Notes under the pieces: model-generated
Told to the model about the DNA's origin: nothing
What the model saw: only the letters and a program-made list of their open reading frames with translations
Database searches by the model: none
Source of the DNA: JAXMCI01 sp046349435
Lineage (GTDB): Bacteria > Pseudomonadota > Alphaproteobacteria > Dongiales > Dongiaceae
Reading direction: 5' to 3'
Length of the DNA: 64,000 nt
Assembly (NCBI GenBank): GCA_046349435.1
Contig: JAXMCI010000035.1
Span: 1-64,000 of the forward strand
Shown: positions 36,812 through 44,998 of the stretch, in pieces
How the letters are laid out: each line of letters begins with the position of its first letter
Position numbering within the stretch: the stretch's first letter is position 1
Made by a program: the position numbers and the translations under genes

Positions 36812-37237
36812 TCAGCCCTCGGCGGCGTCCGACGCGGCGGCGGCCTCGCCGGCGCCCTCCTTGTTCAGGCCGGCGCCGGTGGTCCGCTCGGCGATGCGGG
36901 CCGCCTTGCCGCGCAGGCCGCGCAGGTAATAGAGCTTGGCGCGCCGGACATGGCCGCGGCGGACCAGCTCGACCCCGGCGATGCGCGGGCTGTAGAGCGG
37001 GAAGACGCGCTCGACGCCCTCGCCGTAGGAGATCTTGCGCACGGTGAAGGAGGAATGCAGCCCGGCGTTCTTGCGGGCGATGCAGACTCCCTCGAAGGCC
37101 TGGATCCGCTCGCGCGAGCCCTCGACCACCTTGACGTTCACCTTGACGGTGTCGCCGGGCCCGAACTCGGGCAGCCCCGCGGCCGTGCCGAGCTTCTCGA
37201 TCTGCTCCTGCTCGAGCTGCTGGATCATCGTCGTCAT
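36812..37237 (-). CDS. rplS: 50S ribosomal protein L19
   Basis: 141 residues. L19 core: FGPGDTVKVNVKVVEGSRERIQAFEGVCIARKN, SSFTVRKISYGEGVERVFPLYSP and RRGHVRRAKLYYLRGLRGKAARI. The C-terminal 25 residues are an Ala/Gly/Glu-rich tail common in this lineage. ATG 37237 overlaps the trmD stop (ATGA). Part of the operon rpsP-rimM-trmD-rplS. Confidence 0.98.
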   Translation of the reverse strand: MTTMIQQLEQEQIEKLGTAAGLPEFGPGDTVKVNVKVVEGSRERIQAFEGVCIARKNAGLHSSFTVRKISYGEGVERVFPLYSPRIAGVELVRRGHVRRAKLYYLRGLRGKAARIAERTTGAGLNKEGAGEAAAASDAAEG

Positions 37238-37968
37238 CTCGTTCCTCCTGCCTCTTTCATCCGCGACCGGTAGCGCGCCCAGAGATCGGGGCGCCGGGTG
37301 CGGGTCGCATCCTCGGACTGGGCCTGGCGCCAGGCCCGGATCTCGCCATGGTGGCCGGAGAGCAGCACCTCGGGGACATTCATCCCCAGCCACTCCTGCG
37401 GCCGCGTGTAGTGGGGGTATTCCAGCAACCCCTGCTCGAAACTCTCCTCCGCCAGCGTCTCCGGCGCGCCGACCACGCCGGGCAGCAGCCGGACCACCGC
37501 ATCGATCAGCGCCAGCGCCGCCGGCTCGCCGCCGGACAGCACGAAGTCGCCGAGGCTGATCTCGTCGGCGGCCCGCGCCTGCAGCACGCGCTCGTCGACG
37601 CCCTCGTAGCGGCCGCACAGCAGCACCAGGCTCGGCAGCCCCGCCAGCTCGCGCACCACCGCCTGGGTCAGCAGCCGGCCGCGCGGGCTGAGATAGACCA
37701 GCCGGGCACCGGGATCGTCCCGGAGCGCCGCCGCAATGGCGGCGTCCAGCACGTCGGCCCGCATCACCATGCCGGGCCCGCCACCGAACGGGGTGTCGTC
37801 GACGGAGCGGTGTTTATCGCGCGCAAAATCGCGGATGTCCACCGTTTCCAGCGACCAGACACCGGCCCGCAGCGCCTTGCCGGCGAGCGACAGGCCGAGC
37901 GGCCCGGGGAAGATCTCCGGGAACAGGGTCAGCACCTTCGCGCGCCAGCCGGGCCGCGCCTCAGCCAT
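37234..37968 (-). CDS. trmD: tRNA (guanine-N1-)-methyltransferase
   Basis: 244 residues. SPOUT-class knot enzyme that makes m1G37 in tRNA. Motifs: VLTLFPEIFPGPLG, DDTPFGGGPGMVMRADVLDAAI, VYLSPRGRLLTQ, LLCGRYEGVDER (SAM loop), DFVLSGGEPAALALIDAVVRLLPGVVG and YPHYTRPQEW. The C-terminal RRPDLWARY is also typical. It overlaps rimM by eight bases and rplS by four. Confidence 0.98.
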   Translation of the reverse strand: MAEARPGWRAKVLTLFPEIFPGPLGLSLAGKALRAGVWSLETVDIRDFARDKHRSVDDTPFGGGPGMVMRADVLDAAIAAALRDDPGARLVYLSPRGRLLTQAVVRELAGLPSLVLLCGRYEGVDERVLQARAADEISLGDFVLSGGEPAALALIDAVVRLLPGVVGAPETLAEESFEQGLLEYPHYTRPQEWLGMNVPEVLLSGHHGEIRAWRQAQSEDATRTRRPDLWARYRSRMKEAGGTR

Positions 37969-38506
37969 CGCCGCCCTCGCCGTCTGCCGGGCCGGAGGCC
38001 GCCGTCTCGAGCGGCGGATCGACGACGACGCGGCGGCCCGCGAGATCGACCACCGGCACCGCCTGCCGGCTGAACGGCACGATCAGCGTGCCGCCGTCCG
38101 GCCGGGCGATCTCGACGAGGTCGCCGGCGCCGTAATTCTCCACCGCGGCGACGCGGCCGAGCGGCGCGCCGTCGGGCGCCTCGGCGCCGAGCCCGATCAG
38201 GTCGGCGACGTAGAACTCCTCGGGATCCTCGGGCTCGGGCAGCGCGGCGCGGTCGACATAGAGCCTGAGGCCGCGCAGCGCCTCGGCCGCCTCGCGGCTG
38301 TCGACGCCGGCGATCCGGGCGAGCAGCGCGTCCTTGGCGCTGCCCACCAGGGTCAGCTCGATGCGCCGGCCGCCCTGCTCGTCGCTGAGCGCGCCGTAGC
38401 CGGCGATCGCCCGCGGCTCGGCCGTGAAGCTCTTGACCCGGACCACGCCGCGCACGCCGTGCGCGCCGGCGATCGCGCCCACCAGGATGCGACGCTGCGG
38501 GTCCAT
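37961..38506 (-). CDS. rimM: Ribosome maturation factor RimM
   Basis: 181 residues. RimM N-terminal beta-barrel (ILVGAIAGAHGVRGVVRVKSFTAEP) and PRC-barrel C-terminal domain (DLIGLGAEAPDGAPLGRVAAVENYGAGDLVEI, LIVPFSRQAVPVVDLAGRRVVVDPP). It helps 30S maturation by binding S19. It lies 37 bases after rpsP and overlaps trmD. The C-terminal end is Gly/Asp-rich. Confidence 0.97.
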   Translation of the reverse strand: MDPQRRILVGAIAGAHGVRGVVRVKSFTAEPRAIAGYGALSDEQGGRRIELTLVGSAKDALLARIAGVDSREAAEALRGLRLYVDRAALPEPEDPEEFYVADLIGLGAEAPDGAPLGRVAAVENYGAGDLVEIARPDGGTLIVPFSRQAVPVVDLAGRRVVVDPPLETAASGPADGEGGDG

Positions 38507-38543
38507 GCCATGGGCCGTCCGCGGGCGGGGGACCGGGCGCCGG

Positions 38544-38897
38544 CTACTCGGCCGGCGCCGCCTCCGCCGCCTGCTGCGCCTTCAGCCGCTCCTGCGCCTT
38601 GGCCTTGGGCTGCTGCTGCTTGGTCTGCTGCGGCTGGGCCGGCATCGCCACCAGGCCGGCCCGCGCCAGGAACAGCGTGACGCGGTCGCTCGGCTGCGCG
38701 CCGACGCCGAGCCAGTGCTTCGCCCGCTCCAGGTCGATCGTCACCCGCTGCCCGTGATCGGCCGGCAGCATCGGGTTGTAGCTGCCGATCTTCTCGATGA
38801 AGCGGCCGTCGCGCGGGCTGCGCGAGTCGGTGACGACGATGCGGTAGTAGGGGCGCTTCTTGGCGCCGCCGCGGGCGAGGCGGATCTTCAGGGACAT
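38544..38897 (-). CDS. rpsP: 30S ribosomal protein S16
   Basis: 117 residues. S16 core: LKIRLARGGAKKRPYYRIVVTDSRSPRDGRFIEKIG, YNPMLPADHGQRVTIDLERAKHWLGVGAQPSDRV. It is followed by an alphaproteobacteria-type Gln/Lys/Ala-rich extension (QPQQTKQQQPKAKAQERLK). It starts the rpsP-rimM-trmD-rplS operon; a dispersed palindrome separates it from ffh. Confidence 0.98.
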   Translation of the reverse strand: MSLKIRLARGGAKKRPYYRIVVTDSRSPRDGRFIEKIGSYNPMLPADHGQRVTIDLERAKHWLGVGAQPSDRVTLFLARAGLVAMPAQPQQTKQQQPKAKAQERLKAQQAAEAAPAE

Positions 38898-38959
38898 CGG
38901 TTTCAGCTCCTCATCTCTATGCGCAAATGCAGTCGTGAACGTTCAAGATCCGATCCCGT

Positions 38960-39038
38960 CTTGTCATGCCCGGCCTTGAGCCGGGCATCCAGGCGGCGGC
39001 GCAGCCTGGATTGCCGGGTCAAGCCCGGCAATGACAAG
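38960..39038. repeat. Dispersed palindrome, TTGTCATGCCCGGC type
   Basis: Outer arms CTTGTCAT and ATGACAAG are complementary, and each half folds into its own hairpin: GCCCGGCCTTGAGCCGGGC at the left and TTGCCGGG-tcaa-GCCCGGCAA at the right. It lies 12 bases beyond the ffh stop and upstream of rpsP, so it separates two essential transcripts and may act as a bidirectional stabiliser or terminator. Confidence 0.9.
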
Positions 39039-39049
39039 CGGGGCAATTG

Positions 39050-40399
39050 TCAGCGCGGCATCAGGGCGGAGAGGCCGTGCCGCAGCAGGCCCTTCTTCCC
39101 GAGCTTGCTCACCTGCTTCATCATCCGGGCCATCTCCTGGTGCTGCTTCAGCAGCTTGTTGACGTCCTGGACGCTGGTGCCGGAGCCGGCGGCGATGCGC
39201 TGCTTGCGCGACGCCTTGATGATCTCGGGGCGGCGGCGCTCGCCGCGGGTCATCGAGGAGATGATCGCCTGCTGCCGGCCGATCATCTTCTCGTCGATCT
39301 TGGCGCCGGCCAGCTGCTTCTGCATCTTCCCGATCCCGGGCAGCATGCCCATGATGCCGCCGAGGCCGCCCATCTTCTGCAGCTGCTTCAGCTGCTGGGC
39401 GAGGTCGTCGAGGTCGAACTCGCCCTTCTGCATCTTGGCGGCGAGCTTCTCGGCCTCTTCCTTCTCGATCGTCTCGGCCGCCTTCTCGACCAGGCTGACG
39501 ACGTCGCCCATGCCGAGGATGCGGCCGGCGATGCGGTCGGGATGGAAGTCCTCCAGCGCGTCGAGCTTCTCGCCGACGCCGAGCAGCTTGATCGGGCAGC
39601 CGGTGATGGCGCGCATCGAGAGCGCCGCGCCGCCGCGCGCGTCGCCGTCGACCCGGGTCAGCACGATGCCGGTGACGCCGACCCGCTCCTTGAAGGCCTT
39701 GGCGACGTTGACCGCGTCCTGGCCGGTCATCGCGTCGGCGACCAGCAGCGTCTCGACCGGCTTCACCGCCTCGTGCACGGCGGCGACCTCGGCCATCAGC
39801 CCCTCGTCGACATGCAGCCGCCCGGCGGTGTCGAGCATGACCACGTCGTAGCCCTCGAGGCGGCCGGTCTGCATGGCGCGCCGGGCGATCGCCAGCGGCG
39901 GCTCGCCGGCGACGATCGGCAGCGTGCGCACGCCCGTCTGGGTGCCGAGGATGGCGAGCTGCTCCTGCGCCGCCGGGCGGCGCACGTCGAGCGAGGCCAT
40001 CAGCACCTTGCGGCGCTCGCGCTCCTGCAGGCGCTTGGCGATCTTGGCCGTGCTGGTCGTCTTGCCCGAGCCCTGCAGCCCGACCATCAGCACCGAGACC
40101 GGCGCCGGGGCGTTGAGGTTGATGCCCTGCGATTCGGCGCCCAGCATCTCGATCAGGTGATCATGGACGATCTTGATCACCATCTGGCCGGGCGTGACGC
40201 TCTTCAGCACCGCCTCGCCGACCGCCTTGTCCTTCACCGCCGTGGTGAAGTCCTTGACCACCGGCAGCGCGACGTCGGCCTCGAGCAGCGCGACGCGCAC
40301 CTCGCGCAGCGCCGCGTCGACGTCGGCCTCCGAGAGCGCGCCGCGCTTCGTCAGCCGGCCGAACACGTCGCCCAGTCGTTGCGTCAGGCTCTCGAACAT
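39050..40399 (-). CDS. ffh: Signal recognition particle protein Ffh
   Basis: 449 residues. Order: N domain (FESLTQRLGDVFGRLTKRGALSEADV), G domain with P-loop GLQGSGKTTSTAKIAKRL, DVRRPAAQEQL, DTAGRLHVDEGLM, TRVDGDARGGAALS, GVGEKLDALEDFHPDRIAGRILG, and the methionine-rich M domain (GGIMGMLPG, MTRGERRRPEII, SRKQRIAAGSGTSVQDVNKLL) that binds SRP RNA and signal peptides. It recognises nascent membrane proteins with FtsY, which is encoded 2.6 kb away. No SRP RNA gene was recognised in the neighbouring gap. Confidence 0.98.
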   Translation of the reverse strand: MFESLTQRLGDVFGRLTKRGALSEADVDAALREVRVALLEADVALPVVKDFTTAVKDKAVGEAVLKSVTPGQMVIKIVHDHLIEMLGAESQGINLNAPAPVSVLMVGLQGSGKTTSTAKIAKRLQERERRKVLMASLDVRRPAAQEQLAILGTQTGVRTLPIVAGEPPLAIARRAMQTGRLEGYDVVMLDTAGRLHVDEGLMAEVAAVHEAVKPVETLLVADAMTGQDAVNVAKAFKERVGVTGIVLTRVDGDARGGAALSMRAITGCPIKLLGVGEKLDALEDFHPDRIAGRILGMGDVVSLVEKAAETIEKEEAEKLAAKMQKGEFDLDDLAQQLKQLQKMGGLGGIMGMLPGIGKMQKQLAGAKIDEKMIGRQQAIISSMTRGERRRPEIIKASRKQRIAAGSGTSVQDVNKLLKQHQEMARMMKQVSKLGKKGLLRHGLSALMPR

Positions 40400-41048
40400 C
40401 GCTCGCTTTCGCTCGCTCGTTGCTCCAAACGACGATCGCGCCCGTGCGCGAAACTCGCGGACGGACGCCGGCCCATCGCTTCGGGCCGCCTCGGTCAGGT
40501 CTTGCCGGGCGGCGGACCATATGCGCAGCCCGCCGCCCGAGTCAATGCGGGCGCGCCCGGGGAAAGCCCGGGGAGCAGCGGGCCGGAGCAGCGGGCCGGG
40601 GCTGTGGGATTTTCGAGGTAGAGGCGATTACTGCTTGGCTGTGCCCCGAAATAGCAAATAATACGCCGGCGGACGCGACGACCGCGAAGCACTGCGCAGG
40701 CAGCGCCCCGCTAAAGCCAGAAACGCCGGGAGGAAGTGGTTAAGGCTTTCCTAGCAGAGCCTTTAACTACTGTTAATAAATCGTGGCGCCCCGCGACGCA
40801 GGGCGTCTGGCTGGGACGGCCAAATGCTGTCCTGCAATGGCAATGACGGAGGGCCAGCCTTGTCCACCGATAGGGAATTTCTGCGCCATTCTGCCGCCCC
40901 GCAGGGTCGGGGCGCAGTCGCTGGGGATCGCCGCGCCCGGTGGAACCCGGGCCCGCCTGGAGCGTTGGCCGCTTGCGATCTTGGACCGACGCATCGGGGC
41001 GGGGGATCCGCCGAGAATGCGAGGGGCTCGTGTGGCAGTGAGGGTGGC
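40400..41048. other. 649-base intergenic region with hairpins and an AT-rich stretch
   Basis: No gene was found here on either strand. It contains an AT-rich part (about 40620-40790). Inside it GTTAAGGCT pairs with AGCCTTTAAC about 20 bases on, one base bulged (about 40738-40768), and a GCGCCC...GGGCG hairpin follows at about 40792-40809. An EcfG-like promoter is near the right end. The divergent promoter of ffh should also lie here, near 40400-40450. Confidence 0.6.
40942..40966 (+). promoter_or_regulatory. EcfG-type promoter GGAAC-N16-CGTT before the ECF sigma gene
   Basis: GGAAC at 40942-40946 and CGTT at 40963-40966 are separated by exactly 16 bases, the consensus of general-stress-response (EcfG) promoters in alphaproteobacteria. 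The sigma-factor gene starts 83 bases downstream, giving a 5' leader of about 75 bases. Confidence 0.6.
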
Positions 41049-41654
41049 ATGACCGATGCGCGTGAGCGGATGATCCAGGAGATTCCGTCGCTGCGGCGCT
41101 ATGCACGTTTTCTCGTGCGCGAGGCGGACTACGCCGACGACCTGGTCCAGGAGTGCCTGGCCCGCGCCGTCGCCAACATCGAGCGCTGGCAGCCCGGCAC
41201 CAACATGAAGGGCTGGCTCGTCGTCATGCTGCGCAACATCTTCATCAACGACATCAAGCGGCGCCGCCACCGTCCGCTGCTGACCTTCGACGGCTCGATC
41301 GAGCAGATCGGCGGCTCGGCCCATGGCGGCCAGGAGGAGCGCGTCCATCTCGACGACGTGCAGCGCGCCTTCAACCGGCTGACCCGCGACCATCGCGAGG
41401 TGCTGCTGCTGATCGCCGTCGAGGGGCTGCAGTACGAGGAGGTGGCCGTCGTCCTCGAGCTGCCGATCGGCACCGTGCGCTCGCGCATCTCGCGGGCCCG
41501 CGAGGCGCTGCTGGCGCAGCTCGAGTCGCGGCCGCCGGGCGACGACGCGGAGGCGGCGATCCTGCCCTGGGCGCGCCGCCGGCGCGGCCAGGCGTCGTCC
41601 GCGGGCGAGCCGCTCGCCTTCGAGGCCGAGACCGGCGCCGTCGGCGCCGGCTGA
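41049..41654 (+). CDS. ECF-type RNA polymerase sigma factor
   Basis: 201 residues. Region 2: IPSLRRYARFLVREADYADDLVQECLARAVANIERWQPG, with NMKGWLVVMLRNIFINDIKRRR; region 4: LTRDHREVLLLIAVEGLQYEEVAVVLELPIGTVRSRISRARE. This places it among ECF factors close to the EcfG/general-stress type. The C-terminal tail (RPPGDDAEAAILPWARRRRG and on) is an extension. No NepR or PhyR gene and no membrane anti-sigma gene adjoins it, so the control partner is elsewhere. An EcfG-like promoter upstream suggests autoregulation or placement in a sigma cascade. Confidence 0.9.
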   Translation: MTDARERMIQEIPSLRRYARFLVREADYADDLVQECLARAVANIERWQPGTNMKGWLVVMLRNIFINDIKRRRHRPLLTFDGSIEQIGGSAHGGQEERVHLDDVQRAFNRLTRDHREVLLLIAVEGLQYEEVAVVLELPIGTVRSRISRAREALLAQLESRPPGDDAEAAILPWARRRRGQASSAGEPLAFEAETGAVGAG

Positions 41655-41679
41655 GCCGGCGCGGCCGGCGTCCCGCCGT

Positions 41680-41705
41680 CCGGGCTCCGCCCGGCCGCCC
41701 TTTTT
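41680..41705 (+). terminator. Candidate terminator after the sigma-factor gene
   Basis: A CCGGGC-tcc-GCCCGG hairpin (41680-41694) is followed six bases later by TTTTT (41701-41705). It lies 26 bases beyond the stop of the sigma gene. Confidence 0.55.
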
Positions 41706-41707
41706 GG

Positions 41708-41737
41708 TTGGACTCGCGTCGGGCGCGCCCCTTATAT
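41708..41737 (+). promoter_or_regulatory. Candidate promoter TTGGAC-N18-TTATAT for mtaB-ftsY
   Basis: A -35-like TTGGAC (41708-41713) and a -10-like TTATAT (41732-41737), spaced by 18, follow the terminator directly. The mtaB ATG (41745) is seven bases past the -10, so transcription may begin at the start codon. Confidence 0.5.
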
Positions 41738-41744
41738 CGCGCCC

Positions 41745-43031
41745 ATGGCCGATGATCGCGACCTTGCGGCGCCGGAGGTGCTGACCTTCGGCTGCCGGCT
41801 CAATGCCTGGGAGTCCGAGGTGATGCGGCGCCACGCCGCCGCCGCCGGCCTCGGCGCGGTCGTGCTCGTCAACAGCTGCGCCGTCACCGGCGAGGCCGAG
41901 CGCCAGGTGCGCCAGGCGATCCGCCGGGCGCGGCGCGAGCGGCCCGAGGCGCGCATCCTGGTGACCGGCTGCGCCGCGCAGATCGACCCGGCGCGCTTCG
42001 CCGCCATGCCCGAGGTCGACGCCGTCATCGGCAATGCCGAGAAGCTGCGGCCGGAGACCTTCGCCCGGCTGGCCGGTGCCGCGCCGCCGCGCGTCGCCGT
42101 CGCCGACATCATGACGGTGCGCGAGACCGCCGGCCACCTGCTCGAGGGCTTCGAGGGCCGCGCCCGCGCCTTCCTGCAGGTGCAGCAGGGCTGCGACCAT
42201 CGCTGCACCTTCTGCATCATCCCCTATGGCCGCGGCCCGAGCCGCTCCGTCGCCCCGGAGCAGGTGGTGGCGCAGGCCCGCCGGCTGGTCGAGGGCGGCT
42301 GCAACGAGATCGTGCTGACCGGCGTCGACCTGACCTCCTGGGGCGGCGACCTGGCGGACCGGCCGTCGCTCGGCGCGCTCGCCCGCCGGCTGCTCGACGA
42401 CCTCCCCGAGCTGCCGCGCCTCAGGATCAGCAGCCTCGACCCGGCCGAGATCGACGCCGAGCTCTGGGCGCTGATCGCCGGCGAGCCGCGGCTGATGCCG
42501 CACCTGCATCTCAGCCTGCAGGCCGGCGACGACCTGATCCTGAAGCGGATGAAGCGGCGCCACGGCCGCGCCGACGCGGTGGCGACGGTGCGCCGCGCGC
42601 GGGCCGCCCGGCCCGACATGGCGTTCGGCGCCGACCTCATCGCCGGCTTCCCGACCGAGGACGAGGATGCCTTCCGGCGCAGCCTCGACCTGGTCGAGGA
42701 GTGTGAGCTCGCCTTCCTGCACGTCTTCCCCTTCTCGGCGCGCGCCGGCACGCCGGCCGCGCGCATGCCGCAGCTGCCGGTGCCGGTGCGGCGCGAGCGC
42801 GCCCGGCTGCTGCGCGAGGCGGGCGCCGCGGCCCGCGCCCGCTTCCTCGCCGGCCGGGTCGGCCGGCCGGCCTCGCTGCTGGTCGAGGCGGTCGAGGACG
42901 GCCGCGCGGTCGGCCACAGCGAGCATTTCGCGCCGCTGGCGCTCGACCGCCCCGCGCCGCTCGGCGCGGTGGTCGCCGCCGAGGTGCTGGCGGCCGACGG
43001 GACGCGGCTCAGCGGCCGGCTGGCGGCATGA
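41745..43031 (+). CDS. mtaB: MtaB-like tRNA methylthiotransferase (radical SAM)
   Basis: 428 residues. Three domains: UPF0004 with cluster cysteines (LTFGCRLNAWESE, VNSCAVTGEAERQ, VTGCAAQIDP); radical SAM with CDHRCTFCIIPYGRG (C-x3-C-x2-C); and a C-terminal TRAM-like part. The order and the YGRGPSR motif fit MtaB, which adds a methylthio group to t6A37 of tRNA to give ms2t6A. It overlaps ftsY by four bases (ATGA), an arrangement seen in many alphaproteobacteria, and is probably expressed from the promoter just upstream. Confidence 0.95.
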   Translation: MADDRDLAAPEVLTFGCRLNAWESEVMRRHAAAAGLGAVVLVNSCAVTGEAERQVRQAIRRARRERPEARILVTGCAAQIDPARFAAMPEVDAVIGNAEKLRPETFARLAGAAPPRVAVADIMTVRETAGHLLEGFEGRARAFLQVQQGCDHRCTFCIIPYGRGPSRSVAPEQVVAQARRLVEGGCNEIVLTGVDLTSWGGDLADRPSLGALARRLLDDLPELPRLRISSLDPAEIDAELWALIAGEPRLMPHLHLSLQAGDDLILKRMKRRHGRADAVATVRRARAARPDMAFGADLIAGFPTEDEDAFRRSLDLVEECELAFLHVFPFSARAGTPAARMPQLPVPVRRERARLLREAGAAARARFLAGRVGRPASLLVEAVEDGRAVGHSEHFAPLALDRPAPLGAVVAAEVLAADGTRLSGRLAA

Positions 43032-43978
43032 GCGAGGTCGAGGCCGAAGGTGCGCCCAAGCGCGGCTGGCTGAGGCGGCTGCGCGACGGGCTCAGCCGCA
43101 CCTCGGCCAAGCTGACCGACGGCATCGTCGGCATCTTCACCAAGCGCAAGCTCGACCAGGCGGCGCTCGACGAGCTCGAGGAGCTGCTGATCGCCGGCGA
43201 TCTCGGGCCCGCGACCGCCGCCCGGCTGGTGGCCGAGCTGAAGCGCACCCGCTTCGAGCAGGAGGTGGCGCCCGAGGAGGTGCGCGGCACGCTGGCCCAG
43301 TCGGTCGCCCAGATCCTGGCGCCGGTCGCCCGGCCGCTCGCCTTCGACCCGGCGCTGAAGCCCAGCGTCGTGCTGGTGGTCGGCGTCAACGGCAGCGGCA
43401 AGACCACCACCATCGGCAAGCTCGCCCAGCAGCTGCGCGGTGCCGGCAAGCGCGTCGTCATCGCCGCCGGCGACACCTTCCGCGCCGCCGCCATCGAGCA
43501 GCTGAAGATCTGGGGCCAGCGCACCGGCGTGCCGGTGGTGGCGCGCGAGACCGGCGGCGACGCCGCCGGCCTCGCCTTCGACGCCCTGCAGCAGGCGCGC
43601 GACCAGCGCGCCGACGTGCTGCTGATCGACACTGCCGGCCGGCTGCAGAACAAGACCGACCTGATGGCCGAGCTGCAGAAGATCATCCGCGTGCTGCGCA
43701 AGCTCGACCCGGCGGCGCCGCACCACGTGCTGCTGGTGCTCGACGCCACCACCGGCCAGAACGCCCACAGCCAGGTCGACATCTTCCGCCAGATGACCGC
43801 CGTCACCGGCCTGATCGTCACCAAGCTCGACGGCACGGCGCGCGGCGGCGTGCTGGTGGCCCTGGCCGAGCGCTTCGGCCTGCCGATCCACGCCATCGGC
43901 GTCGGCGAGAGCGCCGACGACCTCCGCCCCTTCGCCGCCGATTCCTTCGCCCGCTCGCTGATGGGCCTGCCGGAGTAG
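43028..43978 (+). CDS. ftsY: Signal recognition particle receptor FtsY
   Basis: 316 residues. The acidic N-terminal A domain is very short (about 20 residues), as in many alphaproteobacteria. The NG part has LTDGIVGIFTKRKLDQAALDELEELLIAGDLG, VVGVNGSGKTTTIGKLAQQL (P-loop), AGDTFRAAAIEQL, DTAGRLQNKTDLM, TKLDGTARGG and IGVGESADDLRPFAADSFARSL at the end. It docks Ffh-ribosome complexes at the membrane. It is coupled to mtaB by an ATGA overlap. Confidence 0.97.
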   Translation: MSEVEAEGAPKRGWLRRLRDGLSRTSAKLTDGIVGIFTKRKLDQAALDELEELLIAGDLGPATAARLVAELKRTRFEQEVAPEEVRGTLAQSVAQILAPVARPLAFDPALKPSVVLVVGVNGSGKTTTIGKLAQQLRGAGKRVVIAAGDTFRAAAIEQLKIWGQRTGVPVVARETGGDAAGLAFDALQQARDQRADVLLIDTAGRLQNKTDLMAELQKIIRVLRKLDPAAPHHVLLVLDATTGQNAHSQVDIFRQMTAVTGLIVTKLDGTARGGVLVALAERFGLPIHAIGVGESADDLRPFAADSFARSLMGLPE

Positions 43979-44048
43979 CCGGCGCGGCAGCGCTTCGCTG
44001 CCTCGCCCACCCAGCGGGAGAGGGCGCGATCCGCCCCCAGCCTGTGAC

Positions 44049-44073
44049 GCGGCGGCACTGGACCTGCCGCCGC
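44049..44073. terminator. GC-rich hairpin after ftsY
   Basis: GCGGCGGCA and TGCCGCCGC form a perfect nine-bp stem with a seven-base loop, 71 bases after the ftsY stop. There is no T-run, so termination activity is only a possibility. A weaker CAGCG-ctt-CGCTG hairpin lies just after the stop. Confidence 0.4.
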
Positions 44074-44143
44074 GGCGGGAGTCTAATGCCCGCGAATATG
44101 ACACTTCGGTGACAGGCGCGGCGGTCGCCGCGATCAATCCCGC

Positions 44144-44989
44144 ATGGCCCTCGATCCCTTCGTGACGCTGCTGGTGCTCTCGGCGGCGGTGATGCATGCC
44201 AGCTGGAACGCGCTGGTCAAGGCGACCGGCGACCGGCTCGCCATGCAGTCGCTGGTGATCTTCTTCTCCGGCCTGCCGGCCTGGCTGGCGCTGCCCTTCC
44301 TGCCGCTGCCCTCGGCCGCCGCGGTGCCGTTCCTGATCACCTCGCTGCTGGTCCATTTCGGCTACTACGTGGCGCTGCTCGGCGCCTACCGGCACGGCGA
44401 CCTGTCGCAGGTCTATCCGATCGCCCGCGGCGTGGCGCCGCTGCTGGTCGCGCTCGGCGCCTGGGCCGTCGCCGGCGAGCGCATGGGCCCGATGGAATGG
44501 GCCGGGATCATCGTGCTGTCGGCGGCGATCATGAGCCTGGCGGCGCCGCGCCGCGGCAGCTCCGACCTGCGCGCGGTCGGCTTCGCGCTGCTCACCGGCC
44601 TCACCATCGCGCTCTACTCGGTGGCGGACGGGCTGGGGGTGCGGCGGTCGGGCGACGCGATGAGCTACATCGCCTGGCTGCTCGCCATCGAGTCGCCGCC
44701 GCTGCTGCTGTTCGGCCTGTGGCAGCGGCGCGGCCGCATCGTCGCCAGCTTCCGCCCGGCGCTGGCCCGCGGGGTGATCGGCGGCATCGTCTGCGGGCTG
44801 GGCTACGGCATCGTCATCTGGGCGATGGGACGGGCGCCGATGGCGCACGTCTCGGCGCTGCGCGAGACCAGCGTGCTGCTCGCCGCGGTGATCGGCAGCC
44901 GGCTGCTGCGCGAGCCCTTCGGGCTGCGCCGCGTCGCCGCCGCCGGGCTGGTGGTGGTCGGCAGCGCGCTGATGCACCTCGCCGGCTGA
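44144..44989 (+). CDS. EamA/DMT-family transporter
   Basis: 281 residues with about ten hydrophobic segments and the drug/metabolite transporter plan of two five-helix repeats. Sequence landmarks: VMHASWNALVKATGDRLAMQ, RHGDLSQVYPIARGVAPLLVALGAWAVAGERMGPMEWAG, and APMAHVSALRETSVLLAAVIGSRLLREPFG in the second half. The Pro-Ile-Ala-Arg-Gly and Arg-Glu-Thr-Ser-Val motifs are typical of this branch. The exported substrate cannot be inferred. It stands alone after ftsY and converges with the Sel1 gene, ten bases apart. Confidence 0.92.
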   Translation: MALDPFVTLLVLSAAVMHASWNALVKATGDRLAMQSLVIFFSGLPAWLALPFLPLPSAAAVPFLITSLLVHFGYYVALLGAYRHGDLSQVYPIARGVAPLLVALGAWAVAGERMGPMEWAGIIVLSAAIMSLAAPRRGSSDLRAVGFALLTGLTIALYSVADGLGVRRSGDAMSYIAWLLAIESPPLLLFGLWQRRGRIVASFRPALARGVIGGIVCGLGYGIVIWAMGRAPMAHVSALRETSVLLAAVIGSRLLREPFGLRRVAAAGLVVVGSALMHLAG

Positions 44990-44998
44990 ATCCTGCGG

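Noticed and set aside
40452..40661. Further coding frames in the ffh upstream gap
   Set aside because: Short, Arg/Pro-rich, no ribosome site, no recognisable motif.
40400..41048. SRP (4.5S) RNA gene near ffh
   Set aside because: I could not find the conserved GGAAG-type SRP loop or a matching stem here.
42224..44977. A 917-codon minus-strand open frame over mtaB, ftsY and EamA
   Set aside because: Composition is His/Gln/Arg-rich as expected for antisense of GC-rich genes; the sense genes are certain.
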